This document shows positions 18,241 to 28,588 of a stretch of DNA of 64,000 nucleotides, one piece after another; positions within the stretch are counted from its first letter, which is position 1; each line of letters begins with the position of its first letter. Source of the stretch: Mesorhizobium sp. AR10 (GTDB lineage: Bacteria; Pseudomonadota; Alphaproteobacteria; Rhizobiales; Rhizobiaceae); the NCBI RefSeq assembly GCF_024746795.1, contig NZ_CP080524.1:5930001-5994000 (forward strand), in the 5' to 3' direction. Under the pieces are notes generated by a model. That model made no database searches. It was not told where the DNA came from and saw only the letters and a program-made list of their open reading frames with translations. The translations under genes and the position numbers were made by a program.

Positions 18241-18906
18241 TCAATCGGATCTGGCGTCCTCGTGCGATGGACCAAACTCGAGCGCGCCGGACCCGATCGC
18301 CCGTTCGAGGCGCCCGACCGCGTCCGCCAGCTTTTCATCGATAACGTGGAGATATTCGGTCCAGTCGCCAACATGCCTGAGATCGGCAGCCCCGTCGGAG
18401 ATGCCACGCAGCCCGATCAGTGGCACGCCGAACAGCTGACAGGCGCGCAAGCAGGCGAAGGTTTCCATGTCGACCATGTCAGCGGCGATCGCATCGTAAG
18501 CCGTGCCAGTGATGATCGCGCCGCCGGTCGACAGCGTCGCTTCCCTGATGCCCGGAATCCGGAACGGCAGCGGCACGGTCACCGGGAGTTCCAAAAACGG
18601 CGTCGCGCCCTTCTCGAAGCCCAACGGCGAGGCATCTATGTCGCGATAGCAGACCGAAACGGCCTGGTAGATTTCGGTCTGCTCCAGCGTCCTGCTACCC
18701 GCCGAACCGAGCGAGACGACGAGATCCGGCAGCGCCTTTTCAAACTTCAGCCGCGACAGTTCCGCGCCCAGCCTGACGCCGGCTTCGACCGGCCCAACGC
18801 CGGTCATCAGCGGCGTGAACAGCCGCTGCAGGTGTGGACCGTATTCAGCCTGCGCCGCCATGACGAAGAGAACGGACTGGCCCGCGACTTGAACGGCCTT
18901 GCTCAT
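18241..18906 (-). CDS. 5'-methylthioadenosine/S-adenosylhomocysteine nucleosidase-like protein
   Basis: The 221-residue protein belongs to the purine/uridine phosphorylase superfamily. It has GVGPVEAGV near residue 37, SLGSAGS near 65 and ADMVDMETFA near 141, the last carrying the ribose-contacting Met-Glu of this group, plus GLRGISDGA near 165 with the catalytic Asp. MTA/SAH nucleosidases split methylthioadenosine and SAH. It lies three bases downstream of a thioesterase gene and ahead of guaA on the same strand, suggesting one transcript. Other nucleoside phosphorylase activities cannot be excluded. Confidence 0.8.
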   Translation of the reverse strand: MSKAVQVAGQSVLFVMAAQAEYGPHLQRLFTPLMTGVGPVEAGVRLGAELSRLKFEKALPDLVVSLGSAGSRTLEQTEIYQAVSVCYRDIDASPLGFEKGATPFLELPVTVPLPFRIPGIREATLSTGGAIITGTAYDAIAADMVDMETFACLRACQLFGVPLIGLRGISDGAADLRHVGDWTEYLHVIDEKLADAVGRLERAIGSGALEFGPSHEDARSD

Positions 18907-18909
18907 CGC

Positions 18910-19368
18910 TCACCCTTCGATCCCGTCCCGTCCGACCACCGTCATCATCGTCCCTGTCATGGTGGCGATCAGCTTGGCCTCGCCATCGGCGGCGAAAGCA
19001 TAGGCCTGGCCGTCGGCAACGATGATGGTGCGGCCTGGCTTTGTCACCGAGCCGCGAAACAGGAAGCGCTCGCCCCTGCCCGGCGCCAGCAGATTGACCT
19101 TGAACTCGATGGTCAGCACGGTGGAATTTTCCGGCATCAGCGAGAACGCCGCATAGCCGCAGGCCGAGTCCAGCGCCGTCGAGATGACGCCGGCATGCAG
19201 GAAACCATGCTGCTGTGTGAGTGCGCCCGAATAGGGCATCTCGATCTCGATGATGCCGGGCGTCACCAGCGTCAGTTCGGCGCCGATGGTCGCCATCGCC
19301 TTCTGGCGGGCGAAGGACGTCCTGACGCGATCCTCATAGTCCGGGGCGGGTACGATCTTTGCTGCCAT
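18910..19368 (-). CDS. PaaI-family hotdog thioesterase
   Basis: The 152-residue protein has the hotdog-fold pattern of PaaI-like thioesterases: QQHGFLHAGVISTALDSACGYAA lies near residues 53-75 (given as a pattern), where the family keeps HGG/HxG followed by an acidic residue. Members hydrolyse acyl- or aryl-CoA esters. It immediately precedes the nucleosidase gene with three bases between them. Specific substrate unknown. Confidence 0.85.
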   Translation of the reverse strand: MAAKIVPAPDYEDRVRTSFARQKAMATIGAELTLVTPGIIEIEMPYSGALTQQHGFLHAGVISTALDSACGYAAFSLMPENSTVLTIEFKVNLLAPGRGERFLFRGSVTKPGRTIIVADGQAYAFAADGEAKLIATMTGTMMTVVGRDGIEG

Positions 19369-19508
19369 GGCTGTCGCCTTGATTTAACTGAAAAAAGCTT
19401 ATCGCAGAGGCATGGGCGACAGGCAAATGCTTTTGCTGCACTGCAGCAATCGGCTTCGTCTGTCGTCGAAAGACGAGAAACCGCTGTGGGGAGGTTTCGG
19501 ACAGAAAC

Positions 19509-20798
19509 TTAGGCGGCCCTGCGCAACGCACAGAAATAAAACCCATCGGTGCCGCTCAGCGCCGGCGACAGCGAAATATCCCCCGCGGCACCGATGCGCG
19601 CGGCCGCCTCGTGACCCGGAAAACGACCGTCCCAGAGCGCACGGTGATCGACCGGGACAAAGCCGATGTTGCGATCGCGGAACGCAGTGACCTGCTCGCC
19701 ATTCTCCTCATCGAAGACCGAGCAGGTGATGTAGACCAGAAGCCCGCCCGGTTTGACGAAGATCCTTGCGGCGTCGAGGATAGCCTTCTGCTCGCCCTTG
19801 CGTGCGTCGAGCTGTCTTTGCGTCAGCCGCCATTTGGCGTCGGGCCGGCGCCGCCAGGTGCCGCTGCCGGTGCAGGGCGCATCGACCAGGACAATGTCCA
19901 TGTGGTTTTCGAGCGGCGCGAGTTCCGTAGGCTTGGTGACGATTTGCACGTTGCGGTTTTCCGAGCGACGCATGCGATCGAAGATCGGCGCCAGCCGCGC
20001 CTTTTCAGAATCATGGGCAAACACCTGGCCGCGATTGTCCATCGCCGCCGACAGCGCCAGCGTCTTGCCGCCGGCGCCGGCGCAAAAGTCGAGCACCTGC
20101 ATTCCGGCCTCGGCGCCGGCAAGTGCTGCGGCGACCTGCGAGCCCTCGTCCTGGACCTCGAACCAGCCTTTCTGGAAGGCGGGCTCGGCCTGCACGTTCG
20201 GGTGCCTGCCGGCGCCGTCAATCGGCGGGATGCGGATGCCGTATGGCGCGATCCGCGCGGGTTTGGCGCCGGTTTCGGCCAGTTCGGCCAGCACCTTGTT
20301 GCGATCGGCCTGCAGCGTGTTGACCCTGAGGTCGAGCGGCGGACGTGTGGCAAGGGCAGCACCTTCGTCGACCCAGTTCTCGCCGAAGGTTCTTTCGAAC
20401 AGCGGCTCGCACCAGTCGGGAATGTCCGCCCGCACCGCCGGCGGCGCATCGGCAAGTCGGCGGTCGGCAACCACCTTCAACTCGTCGCTGCTCAAGAGCG
20501 GCGGCGCGAACTTGTCGCCGTCGAGCGCCTCGTTCAACGACTGCGCCGTCTGGTTCCACTCAAGCAGCAGCGCCCCGAAGCCTATGGCGCGCGGCGTATC
20601 TTCACCGAGCAGCCAGCCGGCGGAGCGTTTGCGGCGCAACGCGTCATAGACGATGTTGCCGATCGCCGCGCGGTCGCCGCCGCCGGCGAAGCGGTGCGAC
20701 AGGCCCCAGTCCTTCAGTGCATCAGCCACCGGCCGGTGGCGCCGGCCAATGTCCTCAAGCACTTCGATGGCTGCCGCCAGCCGTCCGCCCAGTCTCAT
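19509..20798 (-). CDS. rsmB: RsmB/NOP-type RNA (cytosine-5)-methyltransferase
   Basis: The 429-residue protein has an NusB-like N-terminal region and a class I methyltransferase core with the SAM loop FCAGAGGKTLAL near residue 240, the DAPCTGSGTWRRRP motif and the YITCSVF motif. The two cysteines are the release and nucleophile residues of m5C RNA methyltransferases. It most likely modifies 16S rRNA C967, like RsmB, but other RsmB/NOP targets are possible, so the symbol is by family. It stands alone on the minus strand. Confidence 0.85.
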   Translation of the reverse strand: MRLGGRLAAAIEVLEDIGRRHRPVADALKDWGLSHRFAGGGDRAAIGNIVYDALRRKRSAGWLLGEDTPRAIGFGALLLEWNQTAQSLNEALDGDKFAPPLLSSDELKVVADRRLADAPPAVRADIPDWCEPLFERTFGENWVDEGAALATRPPLDLRVNTLQADRNKVLAELAETGAKPARIAPYGIRIPPIDGAGRHPNVQAEPAFQKGWFEVQDEGSQVAAALAGAEAGMQVLDFCAGAGGKTLALSAAMDNRGQVFAHDSEKARLAPIFDRMRRSENRNVQIVTKPTELAPLENHMDIVLVDAPCTGSGTWRRRPDAKWRLTQRQLDARKGEQKAILDAARIFVKPGGLLVYITCSVFDEENGEQVTAFRDRNIGFVPVDHRALWDGRFPGHEAAARIGAAGDISLSPALSGTDGFYFCALRRAA

Positions 20799-21145
20799 TG
20801 TCGTCTTCCAATACCAGCGAATTGATTCCGGCCCTGCTCTTAGAGCCTTTCATGCCATGATTGAAGCAGTTCTGTTTCACCGCTGGCCAGACGATCACGC
20901 AGGGAGCGGAGAATTCCGGACGTGGTGGATGGGGTTGGCCGATCGAACAAAGCGAGCGTACGCCCGCCGGAACAAAACAATTCGATCAATACATGCAAGA
21001 TCTCTAATGCGCATAACTGGCGTGCACAAGCGTGCGGGCTGGTGCAACCCCTCTGCTTTCAAACTTTTCTGGTTGGGAATACTCTTCCCGCCATGATTCG
21101 CGTCGCAGAAAAGGCGGAGCCGCGGATCGATACGAGGAGAGCGCA
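20799..21145. other. Divergent intergenic region between rsmB and aqpZ
   Basis: These 347 bases hold the promoters of rsmB and aqpZ. The in-frame extension of aqpZ upstream of its RBS does not look coding, and no other frame is convincing. I saw no tRNA, riboswitch or clear repeat. Confidence 0.55.
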
Positions 21146-21823
21146 ATGAAGACTTATCTGGCGGAAGTTCTAGGAACTTTTCTACTGGTATTCATCGGCA
21201 CGGCTTCTGTGGTGACGGGCGGCTTCGGCGGCGCGCTGCCGCTCGGCCAGGAAGGCATCGGACTGGCGTTCGGCATCGGCCTCATTGCGGCGGCCTATGC
21301 GATCGGACCCATCTCGGGCGCACATCTCAACCCGGCGGTGACGCTCGGCGTGTTCCTTGCCGGCCGGCTGCCGGCCAAGGATGTGGTTCCCTACTGGATC
21401 GCGCAGATCATCGGCGCCATCCTCGCTTCGCTCGCATTGTGGATCATCGTCTCCGGTCAGGTTGGCGGCCACACCGGCGGATTCGGCGCCAATGGCTGGG
21501 ACACGACGAAATGGGGCGTCAGCTCGGCGTTCCTGTGGGAGTTGATCGGAACCTTCACCTTCGTCACGGTGATCCTTGGCGTGACCGCTGAAAAGCACAG
21601 CACGGCTTTTGCCGGGCTGGTCATCGGCCTGACGCTGGCAGGGCTGCACTTCGCCATCATCCCGGTGACGGGCACGTCCCTCAATCCGGCCCGCTCCATC
21701 GGTCCGGCGCTGTTTTCGGGCAGCGCTGCGCTCGGCCAGCTCTGGCTGTTCATCGTTGCCCCGCTGATCGGCGGCGCCATCGCCGGCCTGGTCGCCAAGG
21801 CCGGCATCTTCGAAAAGGACTGA
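21146..21823 (+). CDS. aqpZ: Aquaporin Z
   Basis: The 225-residue membrane protein begins MKTYLAEVLGTFLLVFIG. I chose the ATG at 21146 because GAGGAGA lies ahead of it and upstream in-frame residues are not family-like. Both NPA boxes are present (HLNPAVT and SLNPARS). The His in HFAIIPVTG, the following Thr and the Arg after the second NPA match the narrow water-selective filter of AqpZ rather than glycerol channels. It moves water across the inner membrane. A strong terminator follows. Confidence 0.95.
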   Translation: MKTYLAEVLGTFLLVFIGTASVVTGGFGGALPLGQEGIGLAFGIGLIAAAYAIGPISGAHLNPAVTLGVFLAGRLPAKDVVPYWIAQIIGAILASLALWIIVSGQVGGHTGGFGANGWDTTKWGVSSAFLWELIGTFTFVTVILGVTAEKHSTAFAGLVIGLTLAGLHFAIIPVTGTSLNPARSIGPALFSGSAALGQLWLFIVAPLIGGAIAGLVAKAGIFEKD

Positions 21824-21843
21824 CCGTCGAAGACTGAATCAAG

Positions 21844-21870
21844 AAAGGCGCGGACCTGGCCCGCGCCTTT
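21844..21870 (+). terminator. Rho-independent terminator after aqpZ
   Basis: A perfect 10-bp stem (AAAGGCGCGG with CCGCGCCTTT) with a 7-base loop is followed by TTGTTT. It lies between the convergent ends of aqpZ and katG. The leading A-run means it could also act for katG on the other strand. Confidence 0.85.
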
Positions 21871-21894
21871 TTGTTTGGACAGAGCCTTCCCGGC

Positions 21895-24159
<2,265 letters not shown>

Positions 24160-24220
24160 CTAGGCCGCCTTGCCGATAAAAACAAATTGCCTTTCCTGTT
24201 TGTTGCGATAGGTTTTCCTT

Positions 24221-25129
24221 ATGATTGGTCTCACCGTGCGACAGATGCATTATTTCGAGGCGCTGGCGCAGACCCTGCATTTCGGTCGCGCCGCAAAACT
24301 CGCCGGCGTCAGCCAGCCGGCGCTGTCCTCACAGATCGCGGAGATGGAACTGCGGCTGAACTGCCGGTTGTTCGAGCGCGGCGGCAAATCGGTGCGGATG
24401 ACCGACGAGGCACTGGCCATGCTGCCGCGCATCGAGCGCATCCTTACCGACATCCGCGAGATCGAAACCACAGCCCGACGCGGCCGTCCAGCCATGGAAG
24501 GCCGCTTCCGGCTCGGCATCATCCCGACTGTGGCGCCCTATCTTCTGCCGCATGTGCTGCCGGAGCTGAAACGCCAATTCCCGGCCTTGCAGCTCGAATT
24601 GCGCGAGGCGGTGACCGCCTCGCTGCTCGAGGACACCAACTCCGGCAGGCTCGATGCCTTCATCGCGGCACTTCCCCTCGACCATCCCGGCCTGATCACC
24701 GAAGCGCTTTTCGCCGACCGGTTCTTCCTTGCCGTGCCGGCCGGCGATCCTGCTTTCGCCTCGCCGCCGGTGCCGCCGGAAAGCCCGGCGCTGGAAAGGC
24801 TGATGCTGCTGGAGGAAGGCCACTGCCTGCGTGAACAGGCGCTCGCCCTGTGCGGCAGCGTGCGGCCGGTGGCGATGGCTAGCTATGGCGCGACTAGCCT
24901 GACGACGCTGCTGCAGATGGTGGCGCATGGGCTCGGCGTCACGCTCATCCCCGAAATGGCGGCAGGGCCGGCCAGCACTATCCCCGACCTGAAGATCGTG
25001 CCGTTCCAGGAACCGATGCCGCAGCGCACGATCTGCATGGCATGGCGGCGCAACAAGGTGCGGCACGACGAATGCGTCGAGCTGGCCAAGATCATACGCG
25101 GGCTGGATGCGGCTGTGCTGGCCGCTTGA
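24221..25129 (+). CDS. oxyR: OxyR-type peroxide-sensing LysR regulator
   Basis: The 302-residue LysR protein has its helix-turn-helix at residues 5-60 and an effector domain containing EEGHCLREQALALC near residues 196-210. The two cysteines are nine residues apart, the spacing of Cys199 and Cys208 of E. coli OxyR, which form the peroxide-sensing disulfide. It is divergent from katG, the classical target. It should activate katG on oxidation and probably regulates itself. A decayed copy of its 3' part lies at 27851-27945. Confidence 0.93.
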   Translation: MIGLTVRQMHYFEALAQTLHFGRAAKLAGVSQPALSSQIAEMELRLNCRLFERGGKSVRMTDEALAMLPRIERILTDIREIETTARRGRPAMEGRFRLGIIPTVAPYLLPHVLPELKRQFPALQLELREAVTASLLEDTNSGRLDAFIAALPLDHPGLITEALFADRFFLAVPAGDPAFASPPVPPESPALERLMLLEEGHCLREQALALCGSVRPVAMASYGATSLTTLLQMVAHGLGVTLIPEMAAGPASTIPDLKIVPFQEPMPQRTICMAWRRNKVRHDECVELAKIIRGLDAAVLAA

Positions 25130-25211
25130 GCTCGGTCGTGCCCATGGCGGTGCCGCAGGCCATACTCCGACATGTTGACAGTACTACTGCCGATATGGCA
25201 TTTGTACTGCC

Positions 25212-25862
25212 ATGAACACGACATCATCATCTCGTCCGTCGCCGCGCGAAGAGCTTGCCGCCATGACCGAGGAACGCATCCTGGAGGGTGTGGCGGCCCT
25301 GCTTCGCCGCGGCGAGGAGGTCACCTTCGACCTCGCGGCCCGCGAATCCGGAGTGCCGCAGCGCACGCTCTATCGCTATTTCGAGAACAAGGAGGCGCTG
25401 TTCTGCGCCTTCTGGCAGTGGACCAACAGGCAGATCGAGATGCCGGCGCCGCCAACCACGCCAGCCGAGGTGGTCTCGCACATACTGGGGCTCTACGCTG
25501 CCTTCGACCGTGACGAGCCGCTGGTCAGGGCGATGCTGCACAATCCCTATGGCCGAGCTGTGCGGCTGGCGCATGCCGAGGCACGGCGCAAGAAATTCAC
25601 CGAAGCCCTCCGCGAGGTCATCGCCCCGCTCCCCGAGACGGCGGCGACCCGCGTGCTCGCAACCATCACAGTGATCGCTTCGGCTACGGGTTGGGAGACT
25701 ATGAAGGACAATTGGCAGCTCTCCGGCAATGCTGCCGCAGAAGCCGCGCAGTGGGCTGCCGAAACCTTGATCGACGACGCGCGCAAACAGGCGTGCGTGA
25801 GCTTGCGCGATGCGCGGGCGGAAGAACGCCGCGATGTCACGACAGGAGACCATCCGTCATGA
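25212..25862 (+). CDS. TetR/AcrR-family regulator
   Basis: The 216-residue protein has an N-terminal TetR helix-turn-helix (ILEGVAALLRRGEEVTFDLAARESGVPQRTLYRYF, residues about 23-57, given as a region) followed by a helical ligand domain. Its stop overlaps the start of the next gene by 4 bases, so the two are co-translated. It probably responds to a small molecule related to the downstream VOC-like protein. The ligand is unknown. The short stretch before it contains TGACAGTACTACTGCCGATATGGCATTTGTACTGC-type partial repeats (AGTACTACTGCC and TTGTACTGCC at about 25180-25210) that may be its operator. Confidence 0.88.
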   Translation: MNTTSSSRPSPREELAAMTEERILEGVAALLRRGEEVTFDLAARESGVPQRTLYRYFENKEALFCAFWQWTNRQIEMPAPPTTPAEVVSHILGLYAAFDRDEPLVRAMLHNPYGRAVRLAHAEARRKKFTEALREVIAPLPETAATRVLATITVIASATGWETMKDNWQLSGNAAAEAAQWAAETLIDDARKQACVSLRDARAEERRDVTTGDHPS

Positions 25863-26434
25863 TCCACCACATGTCCTTCGGCGTGCGCGATCCCAATCAC
25901 GCCGCCCACGTCCTCGCCGAGCTGATGGGCGCCACCGCCGTCAGGGCGCCGACACCGCCCTTTCCGCACGGCGCCTGGCTGGTTGTCGCGGGCGACGACC
26001 GTGGCTCCTTCCTGGAGATCCTGCCGGCCAGCACCGTGTTCGATCCGGACGCGCCGCTCGGCATCCGCCAGCGCCCCGCGCCCCACGAACCGGTCACGGC
26101 GCATGTGCTTGTCTCCGCCGCGGTGAGCAGCGACGCAATCCAGGCCGCCGCCGCACGTGAGGGCTGGAGGACCCAGGAGGTCGAGACTGGCCTGTTCAGG
26201 ATTGTAAAACTCTGGATCGACGACAACGTGCTCGTCGAACTGCTCGCCAAGGGCGAGGCCGGCCGCTACATCGAAGCGTTCGGCGCCGCTGGCATGCCGT
26301 CGCTCGGCGGCAGGCTGCGCGACCTCGAGACGAAACTTGCCGGCGCGCTGGCGCAAAAGCTGCCGCCGCAGGTGCTGGCAGAGGCACTCGGCGAACCGAC
26401 TGACACGGCCTCACCGGCTAATGCAGATGCCTGA
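25859..26434 (+). CDS. Glyoxalase-like (VOC-type) domain protein
   Basis: The 191-residue protein begins MIHHMSFGVRDPNHAAHVLAELMG at an ATGA overlap with the TetR gene. A longer in-frame reading that starts inside the TetR gene is unlikely. The N-terminal half looks like a glyoxalase-like beta-alpha-beta domain with HHMSFGV and VTAHVLV strands. Enzyme activity and metal ligands cannot be set out with confidence. Its 3' end overlaps the convergent ECF41 gene by 17 bases. Confidence 0.7.
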   Translation: MIHHMSFGVRDPNHAAHVLAELMGATAVRAPTPPFPHGAWLVVAGDDRGSFLEILPASTVFDPDAPLGIRQRPAPHEPVTAHVLVSAAVSSDAIQAAAAREGWRTQEVETGLFRIVKLWIDDNVLVELLAKGEAGRYIEAFGAAGMPSLGGRLRDLETKLAGALAQKLPPQVLAEALGEPTDTASPANADA

Positions 26435-27278
26435 GCTTGTCGGGGTTGCGCACGACATAGATTGCCGCGATCTTTCCGTCCTCGATTTCGAGCGCGGTCG
26501 TCTGCAGTTCGCCATCGGCTTCCAGGCTGATGAAGCCAGGCAGTCCGTTGATGAAACCAACCCGAACGAGTTCCGAGCCATTCTCGCGCAGCCAGGCTGC
26601 CACACGCTCGTATTGGCTCATGACGGCATCGAAGCCCAGGATCGGCTCCGTGGCTGCCGGACGCTTGCCGCCGCCATCGGCATGAGAGCTGACATCGGCC
26701 GCCAGCATGCTTCCAAGCGCCTTCATGTCGCCACTGCGCGAGGCGGCGAAGAAGGCCTCGGCCAGTGCCAGGCTGCGTTGCCTTTCCATCTGGAAACGCG
26801 GCCGAGCGTCGCGGACATGGCTGCGCGCGCGGGCCGCAAGCTGGCGACAGGCGGCAGGGTCGCGCTGGATGGTCTCGGCGACCTCCTCGAATCCCAGACC
26901 GAACACATCGTGCAGCAGGAACGCCGCCCGTTCGAGCGGAGACAGACGCTCCAGCACCAGCATCAGCGGCAAGGTGACGTCTTCGACCTCGTCCTCTTCG
27001 ACGACGGGATCGGGAAGCCAGGGACCAACATAGGTCTCGCGCTGGCGTCGCGCGGATTTGAGTTGGTCGAGACAGAGGCGCGTCAGCGTGCGGCGCAGGA
27101 ACGCCTCGGGCTCGCGCACTTCTGCGCGGTCGACCCTCATCCAGCGGATGAAGGCCTCCTGCACCATATCCTCGGCGTCGGCGACGGAGCCGAGCATGCG
27201 GTAGGCGACGCGCATGAGTTTTGGACGCAGCGGATCAAACGCCGCCGCTGCGTCCTCTGGTGTTGGCTTCGCCGTCAA
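26418..27278 (-). CDS. ECF41-type RNA polymerase sigma factor with SnoaL-like C-terminal domain
   Basis: The 286-residue protein has sigma region 2 (LMRVAYRMLGSVADAEDMVQEAF), region 4 (LSPLERAAFLLHDVFGLGFEEVAE) and a SnoaL-like C-terminal domain. The hallmarks of the ECF41 group are present: WLPDP in the linker, DGGGK in the C-terminal domain and NPDKLRHL at the end. In this group the C-terminal domain takes the place of an anti-sigma factor. It begins with TTG at 27278, overlapping the stop of the AhpD-like gene (TTGA), so it is co-transcribed with it. The inducing signal is unknown. Confidence 0.92.
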   Translation of the reverse strand: MTAKPTPEDAAAAFDPLRPKLMRVAYRMLGSVADAEDMVQEAFIRWMRVDRAEVREPEAFLRRTLTRLCLDQLKSARRQRETYVGPWLPDPVVEEDEVEDVTLPLMLVLERLSPLERAAFLLHDVFGLGFEEVAETIQRDPAACRQLAARARSHVRDARPRFQMERQRSLALAEAFFAASRSGDMKALGSMLAADVSSHADGGGKRPAATEPILGFDAVMSQYERVAAWLRENGSELVRVGFINGLPGFISLEADGELQTTALEIEDGKIAAIYVVRNPDKLRHLH

Positions 27279-27763
27279 GCCGCGACCGCCTTGGCAGCGA
27301 CCGCCGTGGAACCGGCCTTCACGGCTGCCGGATCGGCCCAGCCGCCGAAGCCGATCGCGATGCGGTTCCAGCCGTTGATGATGTTGATCATCAAGGTGAG
27401 CTGCACCTGTTCCTCCTCGGTGAAGTGGCCCTTCAGGGCCTCGTAGGCGCTCACATGCGTATGGCCTTCGCAGATCCGTGTCAGGGCTTCGGTCCAGCCG
27501 AGTGCTGCCCGTTCGCGATCGGTGTAGCAGGGCGCTTCGCGCCAGGCCGACAACAGGTATATTCGCTGCTCGGTCTCACCCCGTTCGCGGGCATAGGTCG
27601 TGTGCATATTGATGCAGTTGGCGCAGCCGTTGATCTGGGAGGCGCGGATCTCCACCAGTTCGGCGAGGCCCGGGTCGAGGCTGGCGGCAATGGCCAGCGA
27701 TGTGCGGTGCCACTCCTTCATAAGTGAGGGGGCAGCGGCAAAAGGTTCTAGTCTGGCAGTCAT
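27275..27763 (-). CDS. Carboxymuconolactone decarboxylase / AhpD-like protein
   Basis: The 162-residue protein begins MTARLEPFAAAPSLMKEW behind GAAGGAAG. It contains EIRASQINGCANCINMHT near residues 40-57, the E-x-CxxC-x-H active-site arrangement of AhpD-like peroxidases. Carboxymuconolactone decarboxylase-family genes are the usual neighbours and targets of ECF41 sigma factors. Here the gene is the first of a two-gene operon with its own sigma factor and has a matching promoter 33 bases upstream. Likely a redox-active detoxification protein. Confidence 0.9.
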   Translation of the reverse strand: MTARLEPFAAAPSLMKEWHRTSLAIAASLDPGLAELVEIRASQINGCANCINMHTTYARERGETEQRIYLLSAWREAPCYTDRERAALGWTEALTRICEGHTHVSAYEALKGHFTEEEQVQLTLMINIINGWNRIAIGFGGWADPAAVKAGSTAVAAKAVAA

Positions 27764-27795
27764 GATTGGCTTCCTTCTGTTGGTTGCGAGATCAT

Positions 27796-27822
27796 GACGA
27801 GGCAAGGACTGCCAGTGTGACA
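27796..27822 (-). promoter_or_regulatory. ECF41-type promoter (TGTCACA-N16-CGTC)
   Basis: On the minus strand the sequence is TGTCACA (27822-27816), 16 bases, then CGTC (27799-27796), ahead of the AhpD-like gene. This is the -35/-10 pair described for ECF41 sigma factors. It points to autoregulation of the operon. Confidence 0.85.
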
Positions 27823-27850
27823 TGCATGCCAAAAAATTCCATGGGGTGTC

Positions 27851-27945
27851 GCCGGGTGGCGATTGCAAGCTAAAGCGCGACCAGCCTGATGACACTGCTG
27901 CAAGGGGTGGCGCACGGGCTCGCCGTCACGCCTGAAATCGTGGTA
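27851..27945 (+). pseudogene. Decayed fragment of an oxyR-like gene
   Basis: Read on the plus strand, this stretch encodes ATSLMTLLQGVAHGLAVTPEI. It aligns with ATSLTTLLQMVAHGLGVTLIPE of the oxyR gene at 24221-25129. Nucleotide similarity extends about 95 bases and starts before the open frame, where a stop and small indels occur. It has no start, no DNA-binding region and no end, so it is a fossil of a second oxyR-like gene. Confidence 0.75.
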
Positions 27946-27983
27946 GGATCGCTGCCGGCGAAAGCAGGCGCAGTGGCGAAGGA

Positions 27984-28442
27984 CTACGCGACGGCAGTTG
28001 GGGCGGCAGCGCCTCTCATGCCGTCACGCAGCAATTGCACTTTACGGTTCAGCTCGATCATTTCGGGCACAGTGAAGCCAGAATTGAGCAGGAGGGCGGC
28101 CGTCAGGCAGCCTGTCTTGGCGTGAAGGTCGGCGCCCTTCTTACTCAGATGGACCTGCACCTGCCGCTCATCCGTTGTGCTGCGCTGGCGATCGACAAAG
28201 CCCGCGGCTTCGAGGCGTTTGACTGCCGGCGTGATCGTGCTTGGTTCCAGCGCCAGTCTGTCGGCGATAGCGCCGATCGTTAGCCCGTCGCGCTCCCAAA
28301 GGGTGCTCAGCGCCAGATATTGTGTGTAGGTGACGCCAAGCTCGTCCAGCATCGGCTTGTAGACGCGCTGAATGGCAATCGAGGCGGAATAGATCGAAAA
28401 GCAAAGCTGGCCATCAAGCGGCAGCACTGGGTCGTTGGCCAT
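27984..28442 (-). CDS. OhrR-like MarR-family peroxide sensor/repressor
   Basis: The 152-residue protein begins MANDPVLPLDGQLCFSIYS behind GGAG. In-frame ATGs upstream lack that spacing. Cys14 in QLCFSIYS is at the position of the reactive cysteine of OhrR, which senses organic hydroperoxides, and Cys112 could be the resolving cysteine of two-Cys forms. A MarR winged helix covers residues 38-100. It is divergent from an exported alpha/beta hydrolase gene, and TATCGCGATA palindromes lie between them. Regulating that gene and itself is the likely role. Confidence 0.85.
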   Translation of the reverse strand: MANDPVLPLDGQLCFSIYSASIAIQRVYKPMLDELGVTYTQYLALSTLWERDGLTIGAIADRLALEPSTITPAVKRLEAAGFVDRQRSTTDERQVQVHLSKKGADLHAKTGCLTAALLLNSGFTVPEMIELNRKVQLLRDGMRGAAAPTAVA

Positions 28443-28490
28443 TGTGGTCTCCATTTTGGTGGCGCGGATATCCGTTACCACAAAAAATGA

Positions 28491-28567
28491 TATCGCGATA
28501 AAGAAATCGCTTTACAAGGCGGATGGGCGTGTGTATGAATTGATTATCGCGATAATGATTATCGTGA
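28491..28567. promoter_or_regulatory. Candidate MarR/OhrR operators (two TATCGCGATA palindromes plus a half-match)
   Basis: TATCGCGATA occurs at 28491-28500 and again at 28545-28554. The second is extended to ATTATCGCGATAAT. TTATCGTGA at 28559-28567 is a partial third copy. They lie in the divergent promoter region of the MarR-type regulator and the hydrolase gene. Binding is inferred from position and symmetry. Confidence 0.65.
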
Positions 28568-28588
28568 CAAACACAAGGAGACACCGAA

